From positions 296,572-309,155 of the forward strand of contig MU646600.1 in the NCBI GenBank assembly GCA_026770585.1: a DNA stretch of 12,584 bases, written 5' to 3'. The notes beneath the pieces were generated by a model. It worked only from the letters and a program-made list of their open reading frames with translations, did no database searches and was not told the origin of the DNA. Positions 8,001 to 12,584 of the stretch are shown here, piece by piece. The position numbers were made by a program, and so were the translations under genes. The first letter of the stretch is position 1. The number at the start of each line of letters is the position of its first letter. Source of the stretch: Baffinella frigidus (Eukaryota > Cryptophyceae > Cryptomonadales > Baffinellaceae).

Positions 8001-8972
8001 CCTATCCTGCCCCAGCTGCCGCCCTATCCTGCCAACTGCCGCCCTATCTTGCCAACCGCCGCCCTATCCGGCACGAGCGCGCGAAGCTAAGGCTGCCGTA
8101 CCAGGAGCCTCAGAAGATCCTCGGCGTCCCCCAGCCCAAGGCGGTACCAACCGCCGCCCTATCCTGCCCCAACTGCCGCCCTATCTTGCCCTATCCTGCC
8201 CCGACTGCCGCCCTATCCTACCAACTGCCGCCATATCCTGCCCTATCCTGCCCCAACTGCCGCCCTATCCTACCAACTGCCGCCCTATCCTGCCAACTGC
8301 CGCCCTATCCTGTCATCTGTCGCCCTATCCTGCGAACTACCGCAAAAAAATCCTCGGCGTCCCCCAGCCCAAGGCGGCGCGTCACGCTACTCCGAAATCC
8401 GTGGACTGTTCACTCTTTTCACGAGGGGTTGACTGCATGCCTCATGAGACCCCCACAGAGACCCCTGCGCACAACTCAACTCCGCGTGAAATGCCGCACG
8501 ACTTGACCTTGAGTCCTGCTCAGAATATTGTAGAAACCTAATTCCCGTGGACTGTTGACTCCTCACAGCTTTCCCCGGAGCACGTGCACACACGCCACAG
8601 ATCGGACTTCGAAGGGAGTTTGATTAACCTTTCAGCGATAAGAGATATGACCCTACAGTAGGCAATCCATAGGAACGTGGGGGGGGGTTCTTACAGATAA
8701 GGTAACGGAGAATGCTTTAGATTCGGCCGTATTTCCCCTTCGCAGCCTGCAGTATGGTCAACTCCGCGTGAAAAGTCGCAGACCTCCTCTCTCGGTCCTG
8801 CTCGGACATAGCCTCGGCTGGGGTGTGCATACATGGCGGCCGGGTCGGGATTGACAAAGGTCTTTCTCACAGCAGGTTTCAGGCGTATGGTGTTGGTATT
8901 AATTGAAGTCTATTAATTAAAGCCTATTTATTCAGGGCTAATTAAGGTCTATTAATCAAGGTCTTATTAACG

Positions 8973-9004
<32 letters not shown>

Positions 9005-12000
9005 CCCCCCCCCCCTCGCAGATCGGGGACCAAGTAGAGTACAGCAGCTCCGACGAAGACGAAGACCCTGACGCCAAACGCGAGAAGGAGCGCGCCCTCG
9101 GGGTCTGCCTCCCACCCTCTCAGTCTATCCACACAGAGGGCTCCGAAGGGATTTTCGGGCACTCAGTGCCCGAGTTTTCGTTACCTTATCCATAGGAAAC
9201 CCCCTATGCCCCTACGGGTTGCCTACCGTAGGGTCCTAGGTCTTATCGCTTTTGAAATCCCTTCGAAGTCCGGTGTGTGGTTGGGCTTGCTCATCCGGTG
9301 TGCCCGGGCGTGTCCCCGCTCCAAAGTAGACGGATGTGTAGAGCGCTGTGCAGAGAAGTTGGCCACGAAAAATGGGAATATGGGAAAATTGGAGCCATTT
9401 TGTCCACTTTTGAGAAATTCATGCTACTAAATTTCTCAAAAGTTGACAAAATGGCTCCAATTTTCGATTTTCCATTATTTCCCGTGGGCAACTTCTCTGC
9501 TCAGCGCTCTACCGACTTGAGGATAGCCGGGCAACTCGAGAGAGGTGGAGCGAGACGAGTAGAGCAGTACGGATGAAGATGAGGCTCCAGACGCCAAACG
9601 CGAGAAAGAGCGCGTGCTCGGGGTGACCCCCCTCGGCATCAGTGTATTTGGGCTCGCCGGTTTGGTGAGAACATGCTTTCACCAATTTGGTGAAGACACG
9701 CCAATTTGATGACAACACGGTTTCGCCAATTCGGTGAAAACGTCAATTCGGTGCTGTCCCGCGTCCCCCGGGGGCGCGGGGGGTAAGGAGAAGTAAGGGT
9801 AGGTAATAGGAATATAAGGAGAAGTCGTGTTTGCCATACGAGGGGGTCGCCGTGTGGATTCAAGCAAGCGTACATGGTGTTGACCCCCCCCCCCCCCCTG
9901 TCCTGAGGCGGGCCCGTCCTGTCACGAAGCGGAAGATGAGGATCTTCTCCTTATACTTCTCCTTATATTCCTATTCCTGCACACTAAACATTAGACACTA
10001 AAAACTACACACCAAACACTAGACACTAGACACTAACTCTAAACCCTATCCTGGTCCATGCAAACGGTGATGCCCTGCGTTCTACAGGGGATGCTGCTGT
10101 GGGGATGCATACATGGCGGCCGTGTTGGTACTCGCAAAGATCTCTCCCTGAATCAAGTTATCTCCCTGTTTCTAAATATCGCTCCCTATTGATGAAGGGC
10201 GCACCCTATTAATTAGCCTCTCTTCCTTTGCCAGGGGATGCCAGGGGATGCATCCAGGGGATTTGTAGAATCGTTGAGGTGACGATCCAGCACGGGCGCC
10301 CAAGGAAACGATCCAGCACGTGAGCGCCCGCCGAAGCCAACTGTCCGAGGTGACTGCCTTGCGTGTGCCGAGTTGGTGATGGCGGCGGTGTCCGCGCCAG
10401 CAATCAGGTGCCCCGGCGTCCCCAGGAAGAGGGAGAGAGGTTACTGAACAGCAAGGTGCCAATAAACACCAGGCGGGGCTATCCTCAGGACAGGACGGGT
10501 CACCCCCTACCACAGGCACCTGATTGCTGGCGCGGGGACGCTTGGCGGCGCGGCGCCGACGTTTGACTGCGAGTGGCGGGAAGGGATGCCTCTAACAGGG
10601 TGCATACACAGCAGCCGTGTCGGCATTCACAAAGGTCTCTCCATGCGGCAGGTGGTTTGGAACGGCTCGTCCTGTCCCGAGGCGGGGCTGTCCTGGTCAA
10701 ATGACAAAAAAACCGGTGCTGAACTCTCCCTGTTTAGTAACCTCTCTCCCTATGGCAGGGGATGCCGCGGCACTTGATAGCGGGGGCGGGGACGCTGGGC
10801 GGCGCGGACGTTTGACTGCGAGTGGCGGGAGGGGATGCCTCGGCACCTGATCACCTGATCGCTGGCAGTTCATGCCTCCTGGTTGTAATTATGAAGGGCT
10901 GTCCACCTTGGAATTATGAAGGGCTTTGCAGAGTGATCCACACGTCTGGTGCAGGGTATGCCGCGGCACCTGATAGCGTGGGGCGGGGACGCTCGGCGGC
11001 TCCGCGCCGACGTTTGACTGCGAGTGGCGGGAAGGGATGCCTCGGCTTAGCAATTTTAAAAATTGCTTAGCAATTTTTGCGCGACTCGGTACAAAACGTA
11101 CGATGCATGGCTTTATTAATACAACCTGGCGGTAAATCCTTAACCCGATCCGGTAAATCCTTAACCCGATCCTTAACCCGATCCGCGTGTAAAACCAACG
11201 GTGAGTTGACCAAGTCCTGGCCCGACGCAGGGGATGCCGCGGCATCTGATAGCGGGGGCGGGGACGCTGGGCGGCGCGGCGCCGACGTTTGACTGCGAGT
11301 GGCGGGAAGGGGTCATGATGGGGAAGGGATCTAAGGTGCGCGTGAACCCTGAACACTAGACACTAAACACTAAACACTAAACACGAGACACTGGACATAG
11401 ACACGAGACACTAATCAAACGCTGAAGACGTTTGACTGCGAGTGGCGGGAAGGGGTCATGATGGGGAAGGGATCTAAGGTGCGCGTAAACCCTGAACACT
11501 TGATCCTGGACACTAAACATGAGACACTAAAAATTACACACCAGACACTAAACAGTAGACACTAATCACTCACAACATGCAAGATGACGCTTGGTTCGTC
11601 GTTTGTAAGTTAACTCGTTTTTTGTGGAAGTTGACATGGAAGTTGACATTTGGTGCCGTCTCTCTCGCTTGACGTCCAACGCCGTGTGAAGCCGACATTG
11701 CCCGATTTGGAGGTCGATACGGTCAGGAAGTTGACACGGTTCGGAAGTTGACACGGTTCGTAAGTTGACACGGTCCGAAAGTTAACACGGTGCAATGATG
11801 CAGGTGTGGTACCGGCTATTCGACGCCGTGACCGGCAAGCTCCTTTCGAAAGTTGACAGGGGCTGAAAGTTGACACGATTTGTAAGTTGACACGATCTGG
11901 AAGTTGACACTGGGGATTGCAGGTGTGGTACCGGTTATTCGACGCTGTTACTGGCAAGCTCCTTTCGAAAGTTGACAGGGCCTGGAAGTTGACACGATTT

Positions 12001-12098
12001 GTAAGTTGACACGGTCCGGAAGTTGACACGGTGCAATGATGCAGGTGTGGTACCGGCTATTCGACGCTGTGACTGGCAAGCTCCTCGAAGGCGAAGAG
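4919..12098 (+). CDS. MORN-repeat protein, multi-exon gene (3' partial)
   Basis: Exons proposed: ~4919-5080, 5325-5442, 5945-6001, 6623-6684, 7844-7934, 9022-9102, 11231-11335, 12045-12098, continuing beyond the window. Phases agree at every join from 5080 on. The joined protein shows successive MORN motifs with the correct 18-residue spacing between W of one (FEGDW) and Y of the next (VYEGG). Motifs seen: SYVGEWRDG, VFEGDWL, VYEGGYKDGIRHG and FDCEWREG with MMGKG. MORN repeats form beta-hairpin stacks found in membrane-associated, cytoskeletal and axonemal scaffold proteins. The exact family is not recognisable. The N-terminal part is rich in G, S and P, and one exon is acidic. Introns are 244, 502, 621, 1159, 1087, 2128 and 709 bases, filled with repeats and decayed exon copies. 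Donors follow GT-N-Y rather than GTRAGT. The last two or three exon choices are the least certain. Confidence 0.72.
5325..5442 (+). CDS. MORN gene exon 3 (first clear MORN motif)
   Basis: Acceptor GCGGCAG at 5318-5324; enters in phase 2, leaves in phase 0 at donor GTGCTT (5443). Encodes HSYTFPNGDSYVGEWRDGMI plus upstream residues VHMTHVANDAGRP. The motif fits the MORN consensus Y-x-G-x-W-x-[DN]-G and is the strongest domain signal in the gene. Confidence 0.82.
5610..5754. mobile_element. MITE, CTCAGAAAAC family, copy 2 (intronic)
   Basis: A diverged relative of 401-544, with ACTCAGAAAACCCCTTCTAA, GTCAACTTATTC and AGTTGACGGATTTG in the same order and orientation. TA flanks at 5608-5609 and 5755-5756. 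It lies inside the intron 5443-5944. Confidence 0.65.
5779..5902. mobile_element. MITE-like element, GCTCTGCC ends (intronic)
   Basis: Terminal GCTCTGCCTGAG is inverted at the right end as GTGAGGCAGAGC, with TA on both sides (5777-5778, 5903-5904). An internal hairpin CTCCTC-aaaat-GAGGAG lies near 5800-5816, and GTCAACTTTTGG near 5865. Related to 1511-1619, in the opposite orientation. Confidence 0.6.
5945..6001 (+). CDS. MORN gene exon 4
   Basis: Nineteen codons, GVGAYTRAGGKEVFEGDWL, between acceptor GTGCGCAG (5937-5944) and donor GTCTGT (6002). Phase 0 at both ends. Joined to exon 3 it completes G-x-G-x-Y...G...F-E-G-D-W after DGMIE with correct MORN spacing, which is strong internal support for so short an exon. 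Confidence 0.78.
6007..6249 (+). repeat. TTC/TCC-rich polypyrimidine tract (GAA microsatellite)
   Basis: About 240 bases of almost pure pyrimidine, largely (TTC)n and (TCC)n, with only a few purines (6096, 6101, 6195-6196, 6239). It begins immediately after the donor at 6002. GAA/TTC tracts of this length can form triplex DNA. It generates long S-rich, F-rich or E-rich spurious frames in several phases, which are not genes. Confidence 0.9.
6394..6518 (+). repeat. 23-25 bp minisatellite (GGGAGAAATACACGCGAAAT)
   Basis: Five head-to-tail copies of GGGAGAAATACACGCGAAAT plus 3-5 variable bases. Larger flanking copies of gcgtcacacccaa and cgggagaagtaa words occur at 6300-6370 and 6570-6620. No spacers, so not CRISPR. 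Confidence 0.8.
6623..6684 (+). CDS. MORN gene exon 5
   Basis: Acceptor CACCCAACAG (6613-6622), donor GTGCGG (6685); enters phase 0, leaves phase 2. Encodes EDKLAG, then RGRHAEESGFVYEGG. Residue spacing from the W of exon 4 to the Y here is exactly that of a MORN unit. The two leftover bases plus the first base of exon 6 make a glycine codon, giving VYEGGYKDGIRHG across the join. A decayed copy is at 6897-6930. Confidence 0.78.
6650..7200 (+). repeat. intron 4 segmental duplications
   Basis: Copies of a block running from the exon 5 end into the intron are seen at about 6655-6740 and 6897-6975, with a third fragment at about 7000-7040 (ccccctcctcactctctcgaa). Downstream parts (cggtgccacttt ... 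acgcctttctg) recur at about 6803-6860 and 7149-7185. The intron thus consists of two or three diverged tandem copies of a unit containing exon 5. Confidence 0.6.
6897..6930 (+). pseudogene. decayed copy of MORN exon 5 with donor
   Basis: gaggagtctgggtgtgtccacgagggcgg|gtacga matches the last part of exon 5 (EESGxVxEGG) and keeps a GT donor at the same point. The upstream half and the acceptor are missing. The Y of the motif has become H. Confidence 0.6.
7260..7506. repeat. palindromic 24-bp array (GATGTTgaggAACATC)
   Basis: Two clusters (7260-7310 and 7448-7506) of a 23-24 base unit whose core is the inverted repeat GATGTTgaggAACATC; clear copies at 7260-7275, 7284-7299 and 7471-7486. Between them lies a separate hairpin, GACCGG-gatt-CCGGTC (7349-7364). 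Non-coding, intronic. Confidence 0.75.
7563..7718. repeat. palindromes and 30-bp tandem repeat
   Basis: A perfect inverted repeat with 11-base arms (GCTCGTAGGAC) around cga lies at 7563-7587, followed by a variant. Two identical 30-base units (7633-7662, 7663-7692) each contain ACTACGGAGTAGT, then an inverted partial copy follows (TTTACTCCGTAGTCTC). Intronic. Confidence 0.75.
7731..7750. repeat. dispersed word GGAAACGATCCAGCACGGGC
   Basis: AAGGAAACGATCCAGCACGG here recurs at about 10302-10321, with a shortened copy at about 10281-10301. Origin unknown. It ties intron 5's upstream region to intron 6. Confidence 0.5.
7751..7840 (+). repeat. interstitial telomere-like (CCCCAAA/CCCTAAA) array
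   Basis: Seven-base CCCCAAA units with CCCTCAA, CCCTAAA and CCCTGAA variants run straight into the acceptor CACTTCAG at 7836-7843. CCCTAAA is the complement of the plant-type telomere repeat TTTAGGG. It serves here as the pyrimidine-rich intron end. Confidence 0.8.
7844..7934 (+). CDS. MORN gene exon 6
   Basis: Acceptor CTTCAG at 7838-7843, donor GTACCA at 7935. The first base completes a glycine codon from exon 5, then YKDGIRHGRAKLRLPYQ and EPQKILGVPQPKA. YKDGIRHG is a textbook MORN core. It leaves in phase 0. If the donor is not used, the frame runs into the minisatellite and stops near 8090, so the intron reading is preferred. Two further partial copies follow at 8080-8153 and 8347-8376. 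Confidence 0.72.
7935..8346 (+). repeat. CCGCCCTATCCTGCC minisatellite inside duplicated exon unit
   Basis: Many imperfect copies of CCGCCCTATCCTGCCAACTG (about 20 bases) fill the gaps between the three exon 6 copies. The larger period (exon fragment plus satellite) is about 210-220 bases. Long frames through it (A/L/P/C-rich) are products of the satellite. Confidence 0.8.
8080..8153 (+). pseudogene. partial copy 2 of MORN exon 6
   Basis: CGCGAAGCTAAGGCTGCCGT and onward repeats exon 6 from the AKLRLPYQ codons to AAGGCG with the donor GTACCA, nearly unchanged. The acceptor and the YKDGIRHG codons are replaced by satellite. Only a few third-position changes are seen, so the duplication is recent. 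Confidence 0.7.
8347..8376 (+). pseudogene. partial copy 3 of MORN exon 6
   Basis: ATCCTCGGCGTCCCCCAGCC and AAGGCG again, but the donor is lost (GCGGCGCGTC instead of GCGGTACCA). Marks the right end of the duplicated block. Confidence 0.6.
8396..8820 (+). repeat. dispersed direct repeats in intron 5
   Basis: cgtggactgtt occurs at 8399 and 8548, and caactccgcgtgaaa...gtcctgctc at about 8475-8525 and 8759-8810. No frame of interest. I see only repeats in this stretch. Confidence 0.45.
8606..8720 (+). mobile_element. element with GGACTTCGAAGGGA end, copy 1
   Basis: ggacttcgaagggagttt, gcgataaga, ccctacagtaggcaa, ccatagga and gataaggtaacg occur in the same order, reverse-complemented, at 9140-9275. 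The interior resembles that of the CAGGGGTACC family (CCCTACAGTAGG). Probably a decayed foldback element. Confidence 0.45.
8896..9015 (+). repeat. AT-rich repeat, (TC)n and C tract before acceptor
   Basis: 8896-8970 carries several copies of a TCTATTAATTAAAG-like word, the only markedly AT-rich block in the gene. It is followed by (TC)n at 8973-9000 and a C run to 9015, leading to CTCGCAG at 9015-9021: a textbook polypyrimidine tract and acceptor. Confidence 0.75.
9022..9102 (+). CDS. MORN gene exon 7 (acidic/basic linker)
   Basis: After the acceptor at 9021 the frame reads IGDQVEYSSS and DEDEDPDAKREKERALG, then donor GTCTGC (9103). Phase 0 at both ends, in agreement with exons 6 and 8. A charged, probably disordered linker. 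A second version (DEDEAPDAKREKERVLG) occurs at 9563-9622, which suggests duplication of a genuine exon. No domain is recognised. Confidence 0.6.
9130..9275 (-). mobile_element. element with GGACTTCGAAGGGA end, copy 2
   Basis: Inverted relative of 8606-8720. ccgaagggatttt at 9143 pairs with aaatcccttcgaagtccgg ending near 9274, and CGGGCACT-CAGTGCCCG forms a nested hairpin at about 9157-9173. It directly follows the exon 7 donor. Confidence 0.5.
9339..9511. mobile_element. long foldback element, 80-base arms
   Basis: The left arm 9339-9419 (TAGAGCGCTGTGCAGAGAAG ... TTTGAGAAATT) is inverted almost completely at 9430-9511, with a loop of about 10 bases. If transcribed within the intron it would form a long near-perfect hairpin RNA. 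The AAGTTGAC word occurs near the loop. No coding capacity. Likely a MITE. Confidence 0.75.
9563..9622 (+). pseudogene. second copy of MORN exon 7
   Basis: DEDEAPDAKREKERVLG followed by donor GTGACC at 9623. The upstream side has TAG (9560-9562) in frame and no pyrimidine tract, so it cannot be entered as the first copy is, unless that AG itself acts as acceptor. It may be a dead duplicate or a poorly used alternative exon. Confidence 0.5.
9655..9757. repeat. TCACCAATTTGGTGA palindrome array
   Basis: Successive variants of the 15-base palindrome TCACCAATTTGGTGA (9679-9693, perfect) include TCGCCAATTCGGTGA (9723-9737) and half-copies. Non-coding, intron 6. Confidence 0.65.
9805..9975. repeat. 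21-base perfect inverted repeat pair
   Basis: AATAGGAATATAAGGAGAAG (9805-9824, plus T) is exactly inverted at 9955-9975. Both arms have an extra AAGGAGAAGT-type copy beside them. The interior (about 130 bases) includes a C tract and no frame. Confidence 0.65.
9980..10045 (+). repeat. ACACTAGACACTAAACA degenerate repeats
   Basis: Runs of acactaaacattagacactaa type, grading into ctctaaaccctatcc. The same kind occurs at about 11349-11412 and 11510-11570. Probably derived from the telomere-like repeats. Confidence 0.6.
10105..10640 (+). repeat. GTGCATACATGGCGGCCG dispersed repeat and inverted fragment
   Basis: ATGCATACATGGCGGCCGTG (10105) recurs as GTGCATACATGGCGGCCGGG (8825) and TGCATACACAGCAGCCGTGT (10601), the last two followed by ...acaaaggtct. 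GCGCCAGCAATCAGGTGCC at about 10395 is the inverse of the start of the exon 8 copy at 10515. Apart from these, 10045-10500 holds no gene I can see. Confidence 0.5.
10515..10592 (+). pseudogene. copy 1 of MORN exon 8
   Basis: Reads HLIAGAGTLGGAAP, then TFDCEWREGMP, with no stop, entered from CCACAG. It lacks the VMMGKGSK end and its donor. Frame intact, but flanks diverged. Confidence 0.55.
10759..10845 (+). pseudogene. copy 2 of MORN exon 8 (frameshifted)
   Basis: Begins after TATGGCAG as GMPRHLIAGAG, but five bases are missing before ACGTTTGAC, so the EWREG codons fall out of frame. Followed by a repeated cacctgatcacctgatc. Confidence 0.6.
10955..11045 (+). pseudogene. copy 3 of MORN exon 8 (frameshifted)
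   Basis: Begins after GGTGCAG. One extra base in gcgtggggcgggg (10976-10988) shifts the frame and a stop follows. It ends in gaagggatgcctcggc like copies 1 and 2. Confidence 0.6.
11049..11184. repeat. 19-base palindrome and CCTTAACCCGATCC repeat
   Basis: AGCAATTTTAAAAATTGCT (11049-11067) is a perfect palindrome, followed by a half-copy. 11131-11184 has two and a half units of GGTAAATCCTTAACCCGATC. Non-coding. Confidence 0.65.
11231..11335 (+). CDS. MORN gene exon 8
   Basis: Acceptor GACGCAG (11224-11230), donor GTGCGC (11336), 35 codons, phase 0 at both ends. Encodes GMPRHLIAGAGTLGGAAP, then TFDCEWREGVMMGKGSK. FDCEWREG...GKG fits the MORN consensus. It is the only copy of five with acceptor, open frame and donor together, which is why I choose it. 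The repeated GMPRHLI following EWREG in the other copies suggests an older tandem MORN-coding array. Confidence 0.65.
11428..11478 (+). pseudogene. copy 5 of MORN exon 8 (3' half with donor)
   Basis: TFDCEWREGVMMGKGSK with the donor GTGCGC and the next bases of the intron identical to the intact copy; the upstream half and a proper acceptor are absent. The duplicated block thus runs from mid-exon into the ACACTAAACAC intron sequence. Confidence 0.65.
11804..11850 (+). pseudogene. copy 1 of MORN exon 9 (acceptor half)
   Basis: GATGCAG|GTGTGG, then VWYRLFDAVTGKLL, diverging into tcgaaagttgac, so the EGEE codons and donor are lost. Acceptor region intact. Confidence 0.65.
11923..11970 (+). pseudogene. 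copy 2 of MORN exon 9 (acceptor half)
   Basis: As the previous copy, with VWYRLFDAVTGKLL again followed by tcgaaagttgac. 119 bases downstream of copy 1 and 122 upstream of the full copy. Confidence 0.65.
12045..12098 (+). CDS. MORN gene exon 9 (last in window)
   Basis: VWYRLFDAVTGKLLEGEE between acceptor GATGCAG (12038-12044) and donor GTCTGC (12099). Phase 0, matching exon 8. Of five copies it alone has both junctions. Its residues do not form a MORN core, so the protein changes character here. The gene must continue past the window, since no stop is reached. Confidence 0.62.
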
Positions 12099-12186
12099 GT
12101 CTGCGCACGAGGATTGTTGACTAAAACGAGCGAGGACGGTTGACTAATTGTCTGAAGCGGTACCAAATGCCTATCCTGCCAATCTC

Positions 12187-12313
12187 ATCCGGGAACAAGT
12201 ATTTTTCTTTTAAAAAATCTGCACGAAATTTACTACACGATTTCTTCGGACGTGACCCGTTGTGTAGTAATTTTCATTGCCAGCTTTTAAAAGAAAAATA
12301 CTTGTTCCCGGAT
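12187..12313. mobile_element. foldback element, 29-base perfect ends
   Basis: ATCCGGGAACAAGTATTTTT (12187 on, arm to 12215) is exactly inverted at 12285-12313. A nested pair (TTTACTACAC / GTGTAGTAA) lies inside. The right end is followed six bases later by copy 4 of exon 9, whose first codons are missing. Confidence 0.75.
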
Positions 12314-12318
12314 TAAAT

Positions 12319-12363
12319 CGGCTCTTGGACGCCGTGACTGGGAAGCTCCTCGAAGGCGAAGAG
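12319..12363 (+). pseudogene. copy 4 of MORN exon 9 (donor half)
   Basis: RLLDAVTGKLLEGEE with the donor GTCTGC kept; the acceptor and VWY codons are replaced by the foldback element. Confidence 0.6.
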
Positions 12364-12480
12364 GTCTGCCAACCACTTAGCAGCCACCCACGCCAGAGGC
12401 CTCGAAACATCCACTTTTGACCTCTTTCCGTGGAAACTCGAAAGATTGTAAAGTCGTTCTTTGGACCGACTCCCGAAGTC

Positions 12481-12513
12481 GCCGTTACCGGCAAGCTCCT
12501 CGAAGGCGAAGAG
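12481..12513 (+). pseudogene. copy 5 of MORN exon 9 (donor half)
   Basis: AVTGKLLEGEE and donor GTCTGC again; the upstream half is unrelated sequence. The following tgttgactaaaacga words repeat those after exon 9 (12115-12130), so the duplicated unit includes the start of the intron. Confidence 0.6.
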
Positions 12514-12584
12514 GTCTGCAAACAAGCGAGGCCTGTTGACTAAAACGAAAGATGACTGTTGACTAAAACGAGAGAGGGTTGTTG

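Larger units (their letters stand above)
11625..12035 (+). repeat. GGAAGTTGACACGGTTC minisatellite with embedded exon copies
   Basis: A 14-17 base unit (GGAAGTTGACACGGT and variants) recurs more than a dozen times. From about 11790 it is organised into higher-order units of 119 and 121 bases, each containing one CAG|GTGTGGTACC exon start. Confidence 0.75.

Noticed and set aside
7997-8506. 169-codon frame rich in A, L, P and C
   Set aside because: Almost entirely minisatellite translation; the exon-derived part is explained by the duplicated exon 6.
9277-9576. Frames on both strands containing GAILSTFEKF
   Set aside because: Both strands encode the same peptide because the sequence is a long inverted repeat; a foldback element, not a gene.
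11625-12035. Repeated TTGACA as bacterial -35 boxes
   Set aside because: The word belongs to a minisatellite in an intron of a eukaryotic gene; no -10 partners and no bacterial genes.

Overview
The window reads as nuclear DNA of a eukaryote, most likely a unicellular alga or other protist. It has spliced genes with CAG|G acceptors, C2H2 zinc fingers, a MORN-repeat protein, plant-type telomere-like CCCTAAA runs, and many short inverted-repeat elements of MITE type. There is no operon structure, and I see no CRISPR, rRNA or tRNA. I cannot name the species from the sequence alone.

Layout. (1) 1-2400: the last exon of a threonyl-tRNA synthetase gene (725-820, + strand) sits among degraded copies of itself and several foldback elements. 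The most conspicuous is a TA-flanked family with termini CAGGGGTACCTCGCTC. (2) 2400-4457, minus strand: one long uninterrupted reading frame for a protein with about ten zinc fingers. Five are 30-residue tandem units, and four of those are identical at the DNA level. (3) 4458-4636: a short divergent intergenic stretch. (4) 4637-12584, + strand: a multi-exon MORN-repeat gene. I could chain eight exons whose splice phases mostly agree: about 4919-5080, 5325-5442, 5945-6001, 6623-6684, 7844-7934, 9022-9102, 11231-11335 and 12045-12098. The gene runs off the right edge, and a possible first exon lies at 4637-4836.

The most striking property is that six of the nine best-recognised exons (the synthetase terminal exon and five MORN-gene exons) are accompanied by one to four partial, decayed copies in neighbouring introns or flanks. 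Many copies keep one intact splice junction. The introns are largely these copies plus minisatellites, palindromic arrays, foldback elements and telomere-like runs that act as polypyrimidine tracts. This fits intron growth, and perhaps intron birth, by tandem duplication of AG|GT-containing segments. The donor sites share GT-N-pyrimidine, usually followed by G, rather than the usual GTRAGT.

The synthetase would act in translation, the zinc-finger protein presumably in nucleic-acid binding, and MORN proteins usually at membranes or in cytoskeletal or axonemal scaffolds. Nothing suggests that the three genes work together.
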